This document shows positions 12,882 through 23,750 of a stretch of 64,000 nt of DNA, in pieces. The DNA is from Quillaja saponaria (Eukaryota; Streptophyta; Magnoliopsida; Fabales; Quillajaceae), in assembly GCA_029379385.1 (NCBI GenBank), contig CM055608.1:28952350-29016349 (forward strand), given 5' to 3'. The translations under genes were made by a program, and so were the position numbers. The notes beneath the pieces were generated by a model. That model was not told where the DNA came from and did not search any database. It was given only the letters and a program-made list of their open reading frames with translations. Numbering within the stretch: position 1 is the stretch's first letter; each line of letters opens with the position of its first letter.

Positions 12882-13648
12882 CACTAGGAGCAGGAATGAC
12901 AGAGTTTCTTCCCTCTTTGAGCTCAGGAGATAAAAGCTGATAAAGCTGTCAAAACTTCTTCAATTTGTGACCAAGGAACATTTATCTTCTTTGTCTTGAT
13001 ATGCTGAGTATACATGCTTTAACTTATTGTCACATACAAAGCTTTAGTTAATTTATTGATATTTACATCAACCATACAGTTTTCGGTAGTAAAATATATG
13101 TATAAAATTTCAATGTTAAGAGTTGCATGGAAGAATTCAACACATATAAGCATAAATGAACTCAAATGAGCATATACTTAAAGGTGTACGTAGCTCAAAA
13201 ATCATAATGTCAAGAAAATATCTTGGGATGATTTTTTAGATACTAAAAATATTAACATGTTGTCACTATGTGGCCTTCGTTATCACACATGATTCACTTG
13301 TCAGTATTTGGAACTGTTTCACACAAGAGACTTGGTAAAAAAAACAGTCTTTTAGCAGAAGTCAGATCCTTTATACCAGTCGAACAAATAAGCACATGAC
13401 GTATTACACGTCACTTAGTCAGTTCAAACTCCTTTCAACCGAAAAGAAAATTGTAGTAAGCAGCGATACAAAGTTCAACTCTAATGCAGCCTAAGTTTCT
13501 TGCCAAAATTGCCCTCGACACAATACAAATTTAGAGTCCATTTAATGTTGCTAGAATTGGTAACATTTTGTACAGAGCTTATTTACCGACAATCACCAAA
13601 TACAGAAACTGAGAGAAAGATAGAAAAATTAGTAATTACAAATAAAAG
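12882..13648. other. 3' flank of the NADKc-like gene, no gene seen
   Basis: AT-rich DNA containing the presumed 3' untranslated region. Only short unsupported open frames occur. Confidence 0.4.
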
Positions 13649-14037
13649 TCATATCAACAAGGAACTTTTATATCCAGGTGCCAATGGCTGCATCCAGACG
13701 GCCACCATCTCATGTGACTGGGATCCATAAGTGGGTCCCACAACAAACAACTGCAAGGATGCAACCACTTTGCCCATGGATATAGCAACTCCCTATGAAC
13801 ATATAAGCAACAAAATATTTAGTATAGTAGGAGCATCTAATCCAAAAGTTTTCTCAGACTAAAAGTGCTCTTACCAGCAGTAGTTTAGAAGCGTGCATGC
13901 TAACAATGAGCTAAGGATAGACAAATCAGTGATATAAATCATGGATTCCTACGCTAGATTAAGAGACCTGTCAGAATTAAAACTCCATTGCGATCAGAAC
14001 GATATATTTCATCTTTAGATGGATTTCGGTAAAGCTC
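13649..14037 (-). other. Candidate spliced minus-strand transcript, unidentified
   Basis: Three blocks bounded by plausible splice sites appear on the minus strand. They are 14037-13968 (after atctaatcag, before gtctct), 13910-13875 (after tccttag, before gtaaga) and 13792-13649 (after ttcatag). The first is open in one frame only (ELYRNPSKDEIYRSDR). The last is open in two frames, so the coding assignment is ambiguous and phases fit only with an alternative acceptor. It may be the 3' part of an unrecognised gene or a non-coding RNA. No family was recognised. Confidence 0.2.
13731..13741. promoter_or_regulatory. Palindromic TCP-type site GTGGGTCCCAC
   Basis: A perfect palindrome containing both class I (GGNCCCAC) and class II (GTGGNCCC) TCP transcription factor consensus words. 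Its target is unknown: the NADKc-like stop codon lies 850 bp upstream and the site falls inside the candidate minus-strand transcript. Confidence 0.35.
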
Positions 14038-14720
14038 CTGATTAGATAGAATGCACAAGAGTTTACAATGAAATCATGATATAAATAACAGTCATCTCAA
14101 AAAGCTTTCACTGAATTAAAAGGAAATGAACATACATAGAGGAAAAACCTATAAGTATCAAGAAAATAATTATTAAACTAGAGAAGAATGAGATTTGCAA
14201 TGGATAATTCTATATGTGGCCACTTGCTATTCCAAAATGGCAAAGTTGACGAGATTCAGGGTATCACGTGTATTTTTAACAAGTTCAAGCGCTCATTCAA
14301 ACCGAGGTCTTGTCAACTTCGCATTCTCAAACATTACATTGGAAATCAACATTTCCTTTTGTAATACATGTAACTTTGTTCATGGCCATTCTCTAACTAA
14401 GCAACACGAATATATGTAGAAGTCTTTGCTGCACTGTTGTTCTTCTTCAGCCAAGAGAATTGTCCCACAAAAGAAAAAATCATCATGTCATGTCTAAATA
14501 TTCACTCAATCTACTTATATTTATATCTCCTATCTAGATACATGCACAATGACCAAAACCTTTTGCAAGTAACTAGGTTACTGTAAAGTTATACTAGAAT
14601 AGTGCATCAAAGAGTTCAAGCTAGCAGTAATAAGTAAAACAAGATACATAAACCTCATAATCATTAACTAGAATAATTCTACACGTGTTCATCAGCTACC
14701 AGCAGCATTAATTCTTAAAT

Positions 14721-14917
14721 GGGTTTTTCTAACAAGTATCCACTTGTTAAAGTTCTTTAAAGTTCTATAAATGAAAAGTTTGTAGTATTAATTACGGTAA
14801 TTAATCATGATATCAATAATATCTAATATATAAGTTATTATTTTTGAAAAGATAATTTTCAAATATCGTATTTATTACACTTTAACAAGTGCCTTAGGAT
14901 AGCCATTGAAAAAATCC
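14721..14917. mobile_element. MULE-type MITE, copy 1
   Basis: A 197-bp element starts gggtttttctaacaagtatc and ends with the inverted form (…ccttaggatagccattgaaa then aaatcc). It is flanked by ttcttaaat on the left and ttcttaaaa on the right, a near-perfect 9-bp target duplication. The interior is very AT-rich and non-coding. It is the same family as the copies at 25.1, 37.5, 46.8, 47.4 and 47.8 kb. Confidence 0.7.
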
Positions 14918-15370
14918 TTCTTAAAATGCAACTATTCAATTAAGTTATTTCTTCAAGATCACCTGTCTCAAGTTCAAGAGAGCACACACCACTTAAATCT
15001 TGACACAACTTAATCACCTTTTAGCTAGTGGTTTTCCCCCCTCTTGTTTTGTCAGGGATACATCATTGTTTGCAGTGTTACAGAATTCAAAACTATATTT
15101 GCAACTGCAAATTTGACAACTAGAAATAACAGAATTCCGACTGATTAATGGGTATGCCACATGTGGGGTTGAGTCTAGTAGAATACAGGATGACAGCTGA
15201 AAGATGAATATGGAACGGGGAGAGGCTGAGGGAGGCTCTGAAACCAGACTAGATTCAGAAAAGATGAGAAGATGGCACCATTCCTCCAAGGCTTTGGCTC
15301 AAAGATCCAATCAACTATCCAAAGCTTGTGTTCCATCACATACAACACGAAGAACAAAGATCTGAAGCCA

Positions 15371-15394
15371 GAGAGAGAGAGAGAGAGAGAGAGA
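15371..15394. repeat. (GA)12 microsatellite
   Basis: An uninterrupted GA run of 24 bp, read as a CT tract on the minus strand directly before ggcttcag. That could be a polypyrimidine tract with a splice acceptor or a CT-rich leader. The surrounding 15.17-15.45 kb block is less AT-rich and open on both strands for about 90 codons, but no protein family was recognised. Confidence 0.85.
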
Positions 15395-15960
15395 AAGGAG
15401 AGATAGACAGGAATTAACTGTGCATTTCCATTTGTCTGTGTGACCATCATTACCTAAAGCTGAGCAAGTTTATACAAGAAAAGCAACCATTCTTGGGAAG
15501 GAAAACCGTATTGGCTAACTGTGAAATCAAACTTATCCTTTTCTAATATACAGTATTACTGAAAGATGAAGATAAGTAGGTAAGGAAATATTTTCTCCTT
15601 GGAAGGTATAAGAAAACAGATTCATCAGTCAAAACCAGAATCAGTGCAAGGATCACATCACATATTTCCTACCTATTGGATACCCACTAAAAGAAGTCAT
15701 TTATAAACAATGATTGAAACTAAAGCGTCTTGCATATTTACCAATCATAATCCATAAAAACTTATCCTTGGCAAATTTCACAGAATCACAGACCATAATT
15801 AGTATATGCATTATAAAGCTTATACTACTATCCTCATAAAACTATTCAAGAAACTACTTTTCAACCATAGCTCCATTATCAATTTAAACTATATATACAA
15901 GAAAGGAATTTATACATCATTATTGCTCTAGGTGTCACTTTTGGATTAATATGAATGGAA

Positions 15961-16024
15961 GAAAATGATTCATAGCCGACCCCAACTAGTTTGGGATTTT
16001 AGGCTTAGTTGAGTCGAGTTGTAT
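15961..16024 (+). mobile_element. 3' tail fragment of an RTE LINE / Au-type SINE
   Basis: The block containing catagccgaccccaactagt and ttgggattttaggcttagtt matches the well-known 3' terminal sequence shared by plant RTE-type LINEs and Au SINEs, which normally ends in TTG repeats. The body of the element was not recognised upstream. Confidence 0.55.
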
Positions 16025-19000
16025 ACAAAAAAGGAATTTATACAGCATCATTTGTATCATTTTACTCGATCAATTTCAGAAACCTAATGATGATTGTAAT
16101 GAGAAAGTTACATCCTTACCCCAAAATCCAATAAAACAAAAGGAGAACATAACATTAGAAATCTTACCCCTTCATCATGATCTGGTTACCCAAGCAAAGA
16201 AATAAGTTATCTCCTTTTATGATAAATTACTCAAATGCAAAAAGTTCACCTATTTCATAGGAATCCAACAGAGAGCGCATAAGCTTCAAAGAAAGTCAAT
16301 GATCATAGCAACTGCCACCCTATTTTCCATCAGAGAGACAAGAAAGTTAACCTCTCTAGAACAACCAACAAAAGGCATCATAAAAGTAACGCTGCAAATG
16401 ATACAAGGACGCATCTAACTTCAAGAACTAGACAAGGAAAGTTTGGAGGAATACAAGAACCACCGAATATGTGGACATGAAGATATCATTTTTTTTTCGT
16501 GAAATTATTCCGAGCTTTTTACATAAAGTACTGGGTTCCCAGTAACTGTATTACGATAGATATTCCAGATTTTTTTTCTAAACATGACTCAGCTGATTTC
16601 CTCATCCCCACCCCCAACCACAAGTAAAAACATTGCCATAAAGAAAGTTCATCAGAGAACTTTGGGCACTCTTCAACCTCTCATCGACTGATGACATGCA
16701 AATATGTAGGCAGCAGTTTAAACCATGGATGCTATGTTGGATCATTAAATAATATAATAACAAGATAAGTGGGCTGCAGGTCTAAACTATGGATGCTAAT
16801 CTTGTCAGACTTGGAAGAATATTTAAAATACTAGTAAACCAAGCTGTTAGAACCCAAGAACTATTTGTCATGAAGTTTATAACCATAACTGTTTGACAGT
16901 GCATAATCTTTAAGGGATACGCTTTCTAGGAAAATGATATTTCTTCTACACTTGTGCAATTTTTATTTCTAAGCATACTGTTTGTTGAAAAAAGAATTTA
17001 AAAAATCATTTGCAAACGTCAAACATTGAATTACGTAATACTTAACAAGTAATCAACAGAATTAGAGGTCAGTCTTAAACTTAGGTTATAGTTTACAAGT
17101 GAAAATGGCAGCAGCAAGAGAAGGGGAATAATTATTGTGTGCTTTGAAGAGTTATTATTTGCTTACTATATGTAGCATTTCCATCTAAAGTTGCACCAGA
17201 TACTGAAATTGGAAAGTATTTTCCTGAAGGCCAGTTTTCAAAACTAAACATTAGCCTAGGCTCAAGTCCTCTCATAACTGACAGCCACCAGTTTGCCATA
17301 AAAACCATCATTTACGAAATTGGATTCTACTTGTCAAAGAGAAGATGAACTTAAGATGTTGCTAATGACTCCATTTTTGAACAAGTAATGGTGCATAAAA
17401 TCTAAAACTAACTACAAAGAAGATGACATCCACAGCCAACCAAACCCAATAAAAATAAACCATTCATGAACTAGCAGCTGTGCAACATTATAATATTCTC
17501 GCAAATAAATAACAAAAGCAACTGCTATATAAATCTTACCATAAATAAACTAATATCCCAGCTAACTACCAAATTACCACCACCATATACTTCCCTCGTT
17601 AAAATGATTCTGATTTGGTGCAGTCTCTGAATTCTTGCCAAAAGAGTTCCCAGATTAAGGATGGCCATCAACAAGTGAAAAACCAAAAAATCAGAATCCA
17701 GATACTGCTTCAAAAGAGGATGTTCTTGGACAGACACTATAAATTAATCATCATTTGATACAATTAGCATCCAATCTTTGCAACCAATCATTTATGGTTG
17801 CTGTTGATACCAGAGTTGCTGCCAAATATAAAAACAAAGAAGCAGATATTGATTTCTCTTCAACTAAAATCATGTTAATTGTGGTAGATATTGTTTGTCA
17901 TAAAAATGTAAATTATCACCTCTGACATGAGTCTGTAATCATGATACATCACATCAGAAAATTTTGATATTTTAATGGAGCCAAGAAGCTGGAAAAAAGT
18001 AGTCTACTGGATGCAAGAAGCCATTTGTAGATAGAAAAAGTATAAACAAATTACACTGGGAGGCAGAAGCATACGAAGGGGTAAAGAGGAGAAAATTTTA
18101 TTATTTAAACAGGAATTGGTGAAGGAATGAAAAAACGCTTCCACGTTTTTCAAGAATAAATAAAGTACAAGACAGACAATGTGCAACCTCTAATCTTTCA
18201 GTAGATCCATGATAACTGGCAAAAATCTACTTTGAAGTAAATGCAGAGAGCTAGAATTGACATGGAAGAAGTATGAGATGGCAGCATACCAAAAGCAGGG
18301 AAAAAACACCATAACTCCATAAGTAATATAAGAATTACAAGACATGAAAATAAGTTGGAAGAAAACAGGCAGGTAATGAGAACCTCTGGAAAAATCAAGA
18401 ATAAGCTCCAAACTATACTATAAGAGTTCTCATTCAACCAAAAGTTGGAATTTATATATGCTATTAAGAGAATTGAGAAGAAGATTTATTACCTAAGATG
18501 GCTGTATGAAACTTGCTGCAATCCAGCTCAATGTAGGATCCCATCTTAGTTAAATAATAGCAGCTAGTGTTCTCTCCATTTGACCTTAACATTACACGAG
18601 TCTAAACAAGGACCAAACTGCAAAATACAATTCATTTTCTGATTCTGATTATTCCAAACTACGATCCATCTATCAAAACCTAAATATTGGGATTAAGACT
18701 AACTATTTTTCTTGTCTTGATAACTCCAGTCACTGTTATTATCCACTTTCTTACAGACGGTATCCAACTAACCATTATAAAGATATCCTATAAATAACAA
18801 CAAAAATCTTCAATCATGAATATCTTGGTTAAGCTCATTAATTATTGATTAAAAGCTAATAGTTCTTTACATGGATTTTTTTCTTACAGTTTATTCATAT
18901 TCACAGCTAATTTTTTGGCCACTCTTTTACTTATCCATGGTCTCTGTCTTACAATTTATGATCCTGCTACTATAGATACCCCAATCGTCCAGACTGAACT

Positions 19001-19814
19001 ACATTGTAAATGTCCAATCCAACTGAGATGTTTCTTCTTCATCTTATCTTTCCCTTTGTTACTACACATCCACCTCAATATTCTAATATCCACTGCAATC
19101 AGATGTTTTGTTTAAGTTCTCAACAGCCCAACATTCCCACATATGAAATATACTGGCTGCACTGAAGACCTTTAAAAGTTGCCCCTTGGCTTCAATTGCA
19201 GTCTTCATATGTTAACATCTCATACAGCAAAACCTAACTCCGCAGTATACATCCCGTTTAATTTTCACATCCTCTTTACATTATTAACTCTTAGGTATCT
19301 CTTGCTTATCACTTTTAATAAGGTATAAAACCCTCTATCATTTCCTACTCTTGCTAATCTATGCTCCATATGTTTGGTCTTAAACCTACATATGCCATTT
19401 TGAAACATGAATAACCAATTTTAGCATCCAGCCATCAGATTAATTATTTAATTATATCATATGGAAGCATCAATATTTGACGTTTATTGAGCAGCCCTAA
19501 TATGCTAACCACACACAAAGCATTTCAGCTATAGAAAGATATCAATGCATTTAAACACATGATATCTCTAATTACCAGCGAGAGAAAATGTATAACATAC
19601 CCATGTTTGTCAACAACTCCATCTTCATGCTTTTTACACTGCACTCAAAAAGACATCAGTAGACTTTTTTTCACTTACTTGAAGATGAACCCTACTTGTC
19701 GTGTCATCATCTCCTTGGAAGTTACCTAAACATGTAAGACAGCAAGTGTAACTAAATGACCCATGTGTCTTTTATTTTGGCAGGTTTTTACCTAATATCC
19801 TTGCCACTTTCTTC
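16025..19814. other. Long region without a recognised gene
   Basis: Neither strand shows a family I can name. The longest plausible piece is 17737-17533 on the minus strand: about 67 open codons preceded by an acceptor-like aatttatag and followed by a donor-like gtaagat, so it could be an exon of an unrecognised transcript. The 18.9-19.45 kb block reads like part of an old repeat but could not be assigned. Confidence 0.35.
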
Positions 19815-20225
19815 CGCTTGAATCTCATTATCACATTGAAGTGCAATTAGTAAACTTCACGAGTTCATTCCATTAACTACACAATAAGTTTAAGATAAGC
19901 ACATCAGAAATAACTCTGTTGGAAGATAATAAGGAAAACCACAATGCAAGCAGTATATAGTATTGATTATGCTATCCAATACCCTAGTGAACTTATTTTG
20001 TCTAGCTAAAAAGGTAATACTCAGGACACTTGAATCTCATCATCACGTTGAAGTGAAATCAGTAAACTTCATTCCACTATAACGCAATGCATGCATTCAA
20101 GATACGCACATCAGAAATAACTCAGTTTGAACTTTGAAGATAATACGAACCACAAAGCAGGCATTTATCAACATAAAGTACAGAGAACATATTATTGATT
20201 TGGTATCCAATACCCAACTTAAGGT
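19815..20225. repeat. Diverged direct duplication, two ~200-bp copies
   Basis: Copy 1 (about 19815-19990) and copy 2 (about 20027-20225) share, in the same order, 'cttgaatctcatYatcac', 'agtaaacttca', 'cacatcagaaataactc' and 'tatccaatacc'. They differ by several substitutions and indels, so this is an older event than the neighbouring 1.5-kb duplication. Confidence 0.65.
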
Positions 20226-20529
20226 AAAATGTAGAAAACTGGCAATGCTTAGAATTAATTGTTTCTTGAACTTTTAATTGAGTAATTTAATAGACTTTGG
20301 AGCCTCTAAAACACAATATGAAAGTTTTCAAATAACAAGCAGCTTAGGATTTCTGCAAGAAACCTCCCCAACTATACTTCCATTTTACCATGGCAAAGAT
20401 AAGCCGAGCAAGAGTCATGGAACTCATGCAAACTTACAAAGATGATCTCCGAAAGATTTAAATTTAATCTCATGCTTATTTGCGAGGAACATAGACCAGC
20501 AAAAAGTGCATATTACCAATCAACAAGAA

Positions 20530-20556
20530 GGGGGGGGGGGGGGGGGGGGGGGGGGG
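20530..20556. repeat. Poly-G tract, 27 G followed by T and seven more G
   Basis: A nearly pure G run in AT-rich DNA, about 545 bp downstream of the H1 stop codon. The equivalent in copy B (22079-22103) has 25 G. Such tracts can form G-quadruplexes and also cause polymerase slippage, sequencing and assembly errors. Confidence 0.95.
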
Positions 20557-21101
20557 TGGGGGGAGCAGAAAGCCCTTCACCGGATTAGAAAAAATTAGTG
20601 CACATAAACACTCCAAATGCTAATATAGAGCTTTATTGCTTTAAAACACATTCAGCTTTGATGGAAAGGGAGTAAAAAAAGGCAAAATGAATCTATAATT
20701 ATTTCACGTTATTCAAGGCTTCGCAAAAGAGAAGGGGAAAGCAGTTGAAGGTTCAATTACGCAATCCTCAATGGCATGGGAGCAAGACTCAATGGACCCA
20801 GGAAACATAATTTCCCAAGTAATGCTAAAGCAAAAACATGAATAGCAATCACAGGGCAAGAGTAAAACTGACTTCAGAAACCATCAACCTCTAATTTCAT
20901 TTCTCAGAGTATGCTGCACTGAATAATACAATATAGACTTGTCTCAAATCCCTGAACTGAAGAAAGAAACAAAAACTAAGAGAAACTATAATAAAACTCC
21001 ATTTAATATTTATCAGGGGCTTCTGTGGATCTACTACAACGAGAAATATGAGAAATTTACAAGACTAACCCTACAAACACTAGGGCCTGTGTATCTCGAT
21101 T

Positions 21102-21761
21102 TCACTTCCTTCCCCTCCTCGCCGGAGCTTTCCTCGTCGGAGACTTGACACTCTTGGGCTTCACGGTCTTTGCAGGTGACTTCTTAGCTGCAGGAGCCTT
21201 TTTGGGCACTGCCTTAGGAGCCGGAGCTTTCTTCCCAGGTGAAGTCCTAGTCGATGTCCTTGCAGCCTTTACTGGCTTCTCCTTGGGTTTTGGCTTCGCA
21301 GCAGTTTTGGGCTTAGCCACAGCCTTTGGCTTCTGGGCAGCAGCCTTGGGCTTAGCCGGAGTAGCTTTGGGCTTTGAAGCGGCCTTCGGCTTAGTAGCCG
21401 CTTTGGACTTCGACTTAACAGCTGCTTTTGGCTTTGCAGGCGCTTTAGCTGCTGCCTTGGTTGTTTTCGATTCCTTGGCCTTAGAAGCCGCTTTAGGCTT
21501 TGGCTTAGCAGCTACTGGCTTCTTCTTCGCTGGAGAAGGCTTTGCAGGTGGCTTTGGAGATGATGATTTAGCCGATGGGATCTTGAATGATCCTTTCACC
21601 TTGATGATCTTGTCAGAATTCACAAGCTTCTTCAAATGGTACAACAAAAGCTTCCTAAAGTTGGATGGAAGCTGATTGTGTTTCTCCTCAATAAACTTTG
21701 CAATCGCATACTGACTGGAGCCAGTTTTCTCCTTCAGAGCCACAATAGCATCCTTAATCAT
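21102..21761 (-). CDS. Histone H1 exon 2, distal intact copy without its own exon 1
   Basis: The 219-codon frame encodes the second half of the linker-histone globular domain (MIKDAIVALKEKTGSSQYAI …) and a full Lys/Ala/Pro-rich C-terminal tail ending in PARRGRK. An acceptor-type tgttgtag precedes the ATG, exactly as in copy B. Upstream on the minus strand the sequence runs into the end of copy B, not into an H1 exon 1. Used alone it would lack the N-terminal tail and the first globular residues. It could be used if exon 1 (23404-23583) is spliced over a 1,642-bp intron to this acceptor, giving a normal 279-residue H1. It is otherwise a partial duplicate or an assembly artefact. Confidence 0.75.
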   Translation of the reverse strand: MIKDAIVALKEKTGSSQYAIAKFIEEKHNQLPSNFRKLLLYHLKKLVNSDKIIKVKGSFKIPSAKSSSPKPPAKPSPAKKKPVAAKPKPKAASKAKESKTTKAAAKAPAKPKAAVKSKSKAATKPKAASKPKATPAKPKAAAQKPKAVAKPKTAAKPKPKEKPVKAARTSTRTSPGKKAPAPKAVPKKAPAAKKSPAKTVKPKSVKSPTRKAPARRGRK

Positions 21762-21809
21762 CTACAACAATCAAAGAAACCCAAAATCAGATCAAAGCCT
21801 ACAAAATAA

Positions 21810-23357
21810 TTTCTTGAACTTTTAATTGAGTAATTTAATAGACTTTGGAGCCTCTAAAACACAATATGAAAGTTTTCAAATAACAAGCAGCTTAGGATTT
21901 CTGCAAGAAACCTCCCCAACTATACTTCCATTTTACCATGGCAAAGATAAGCCGAGCAAGAGTCATGGAACTCATGCAAACTTACAAAGATGATCTCCGA
22001 AAGATTTAAATTTAATCTCATGCTTATTTGCGAGGAACATAGACCAGCAAAAAGTGCATATTACCAATCAACAAGGAAGGGGGGGGGGGGGGGGGGGGGG
22101 GGGTGGGGGGAGCAGAAAGCCCTTCACCGGATTAGAAAAAATTAGTGCACATAAACACTCCAAATGCTAATATAGAGCTTTATTGCTTTAAAACACATTC
22201 AGCTTTGATGGAAAGGGAGTAAAAAAAGGCAAAATGAATCTATAATTATTTCACGTTATTCAAGGCTTCGCAAAAGAGAAGGGGAAAGCAGTTGAAGGTT
22301 CAATTACGCAATCCTCAATGGCATGGGAGCAAGACTCAATGGACCCAGGAAACATAATTTCCCAAGTAATGCTAAAGCAAAAACATGAATAGCAATCACA
22401 GGGCAAGAGTAAAACTGACTTCAGAAACCATCAACCTCTAATTTCATTTCTCAGAGTATGCTGCACTGAATAATACAATATAGACTTGTCTCAAATCCCT
22501 GAACTGAAGAAAGAAACAAAAACTAAGAGAAACTATAATAAAACTCCATTTAATATTTATCAGGGGCTTCTGTGGATCTACTACAACGAGAAATATGAGA
22601 AATTTACAAGACTAACCCTACAAACACTAGGGCCTGTGTATCTCGATTTCACTTCCTTCCCCTCCTCGCCGGAGCTTTCCTCGTCGGAGACTTGACACTC
22701 TTGGGCTTCACGGTCTTTGCAGGTGACTTCTTAGCTGCAGGAGCCTTTTTGGGCACTGCCTTAGGAGCCGGAGCTTTCTTCCCAGGTGAAGTCCTAGTCG
22801 ATGTCCTTGCAGCCTTTACTGGCTTCTCCTTGGGTTTTGGCTTCGCAGCAGTTTTGGGCTTAGCCACAGCCTTTGGCTTCTGGGCAGCAGCCTTGGGCTT
22901 AGCCGGAGTAGCTTTGGGCTTTGAAGCGGCCTTCGGCTTAGTAGCCGCTTTGGACTTCGACTTAACAGCTGCTTTTGGCTTTGCAGGCGCTTTAGCTGCT
23001 GCCTTGGTTGTTTTCGATTCCTTGGCCTTAGAAGCCGCTTTAGGCTTTGGCTTAGCAGCTACTGGCTTCTTCTTCGCTGGAGAAGGCTTTGCAGGTGGCT
23101 TTGGAGATGATGATTTAGCCGATGGGATCTTGAATGATCCTTTCACCTTGACTGATCTTGTCAGAATTCACAAGCTTCTTCAAATGGTACAACAAAAGCT
23201 TCCTAAAGTTGGATGGAAGCTGATTGTGTTTCTCCTCAATAAACTTTGCAATCGCATACTGACTGGAGCCAGTTTTCTCCTTCAGAGCCACAATAGCATC
23301 CTTAATCATCTACAACAATCAAAGAAACCCAAAATCAGATCAAAGCCTACAAAATAA
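21810..23357. repeat. 1,548-bp direct tandem repeat, copy B
   Basis: This copy carries H1 exon 2 and most of the H1 intron and continues into unique sequence with exon 1. The junction of copy A into copy B lies at 21809/21810 (cctacaaaataa then tttcttgaac). See copy A for the differences. Confidence 0.95.
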
Positions 23358-23583
23358 CCGAATTACAGAGCAAAGTTTAGTATGAGTGCAATTCATCAAA
23401 TACCTCTTCATAAGGAGGATGCGTTCGAAGGGTTCTGGATTTCGGAGCAGGAACTTTTTTAGGTTTCGATTCCTTTGCTTTCTTCGACTTTCGAGCCTTG
23501 GTCGCCGGCTTTTCCTCGACAGGCTCAGCGGCAGCAGATTCAGGTACGGTCTCAATGGCCAGAGTGGGTTCTTCAGACGCCAT
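22649..23583 (-). CDS. Linker histone H1, exon 1 plus frameshifted proximal exon 2
   Basis: H1 binds linker DNA at the nucleosome entry and exit and compacts chromatin in the nucleus. Exon 1 (23583-23404, 60 codons, MASEEPTLAIETV … HPPYEE) joins across a 94-bp intron (gtattt … gttgtag) to exon 2 at 23309 (MIKDAIVALK), reconstituting the H15 globular domain. In this copy an extra base at about 23152 changes KIIKVKGSF to KISQGERI and stops at 23115. The proximal product would therefore be 124 residues without the basic tail. The remaining tail frame (AKPKAA-type repeats, ending PARRGRK) is still open to 22649. The lesion is either a real inactivating mutation or a sequencing error. The antisense Gly/Ala/Phe-rich frame is only a shadow. 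Confidence 0.85.
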
Positions 23584-23740
23584 GACCTTCTAATCAAAGA
23601 TAATTCAAAACTTGTATGGAGAGAGAAACAGACTTAGCTTCAAAGATTCACAGAGAGAGCGAGAGAGACAGAGGAATTGGATCTAGCCGGAGGTGACCAC
23701 TGGTAATTTCGGTGTGAGAAGATGACGGAAATGAGAGGGG

Positions 23741-23750
23741 TTTAAATAGT
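23741..23750 (-). promoter_or_regulatory. Probable TATA box of the histone H1 gene
   Basis: Read on the minus strand the sequence is ctatttaaac, about 160 bp upstream of the H1 start codon. A GA-rich leader lies between. No other good TATA sequence is nearer. Confidence 0.45.

Larger units (their letters stand above)
20262..21809. repeat. 1,548-bp direct tandem repeat, copy A
   Basis: The unit begins tttcttgaacttttaattga and ends gcctacaaaataa. It contains the histone H1 3' region and exon 2. The identical-length copy B follows with no spacer. I see only three differences between the copies: the poly-G length (27 versus 25), one G next to it, and one base in exon 2. Confidence 0.95.

Noticed and set aside
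15014..15450. Open frames on both strands around the GA repeat
   Set aside because: No domain on either strand. GA/CT repeats suppress stop codons, so open length is weak evidence.
20939..21148. 69-codon frame repeated identically at 22486-22695
   Set aside because: Its duplication only reflects the 1,548-bp tandem repeat. It lies antisense to the H1 3' end and has no protein-like features.
21145..21675. 176-codon plus-strand frame rich in Gly, Ala, Phe and Leu opposite H1 exon 2 (and its 221-codon equivalent at 22692-23357)
   Set aside because: It is the antisense shadow of the Lys/Ala/Pro-rich histone tail; repeated AAG/GCC codons leave the opposite strand free of stops.
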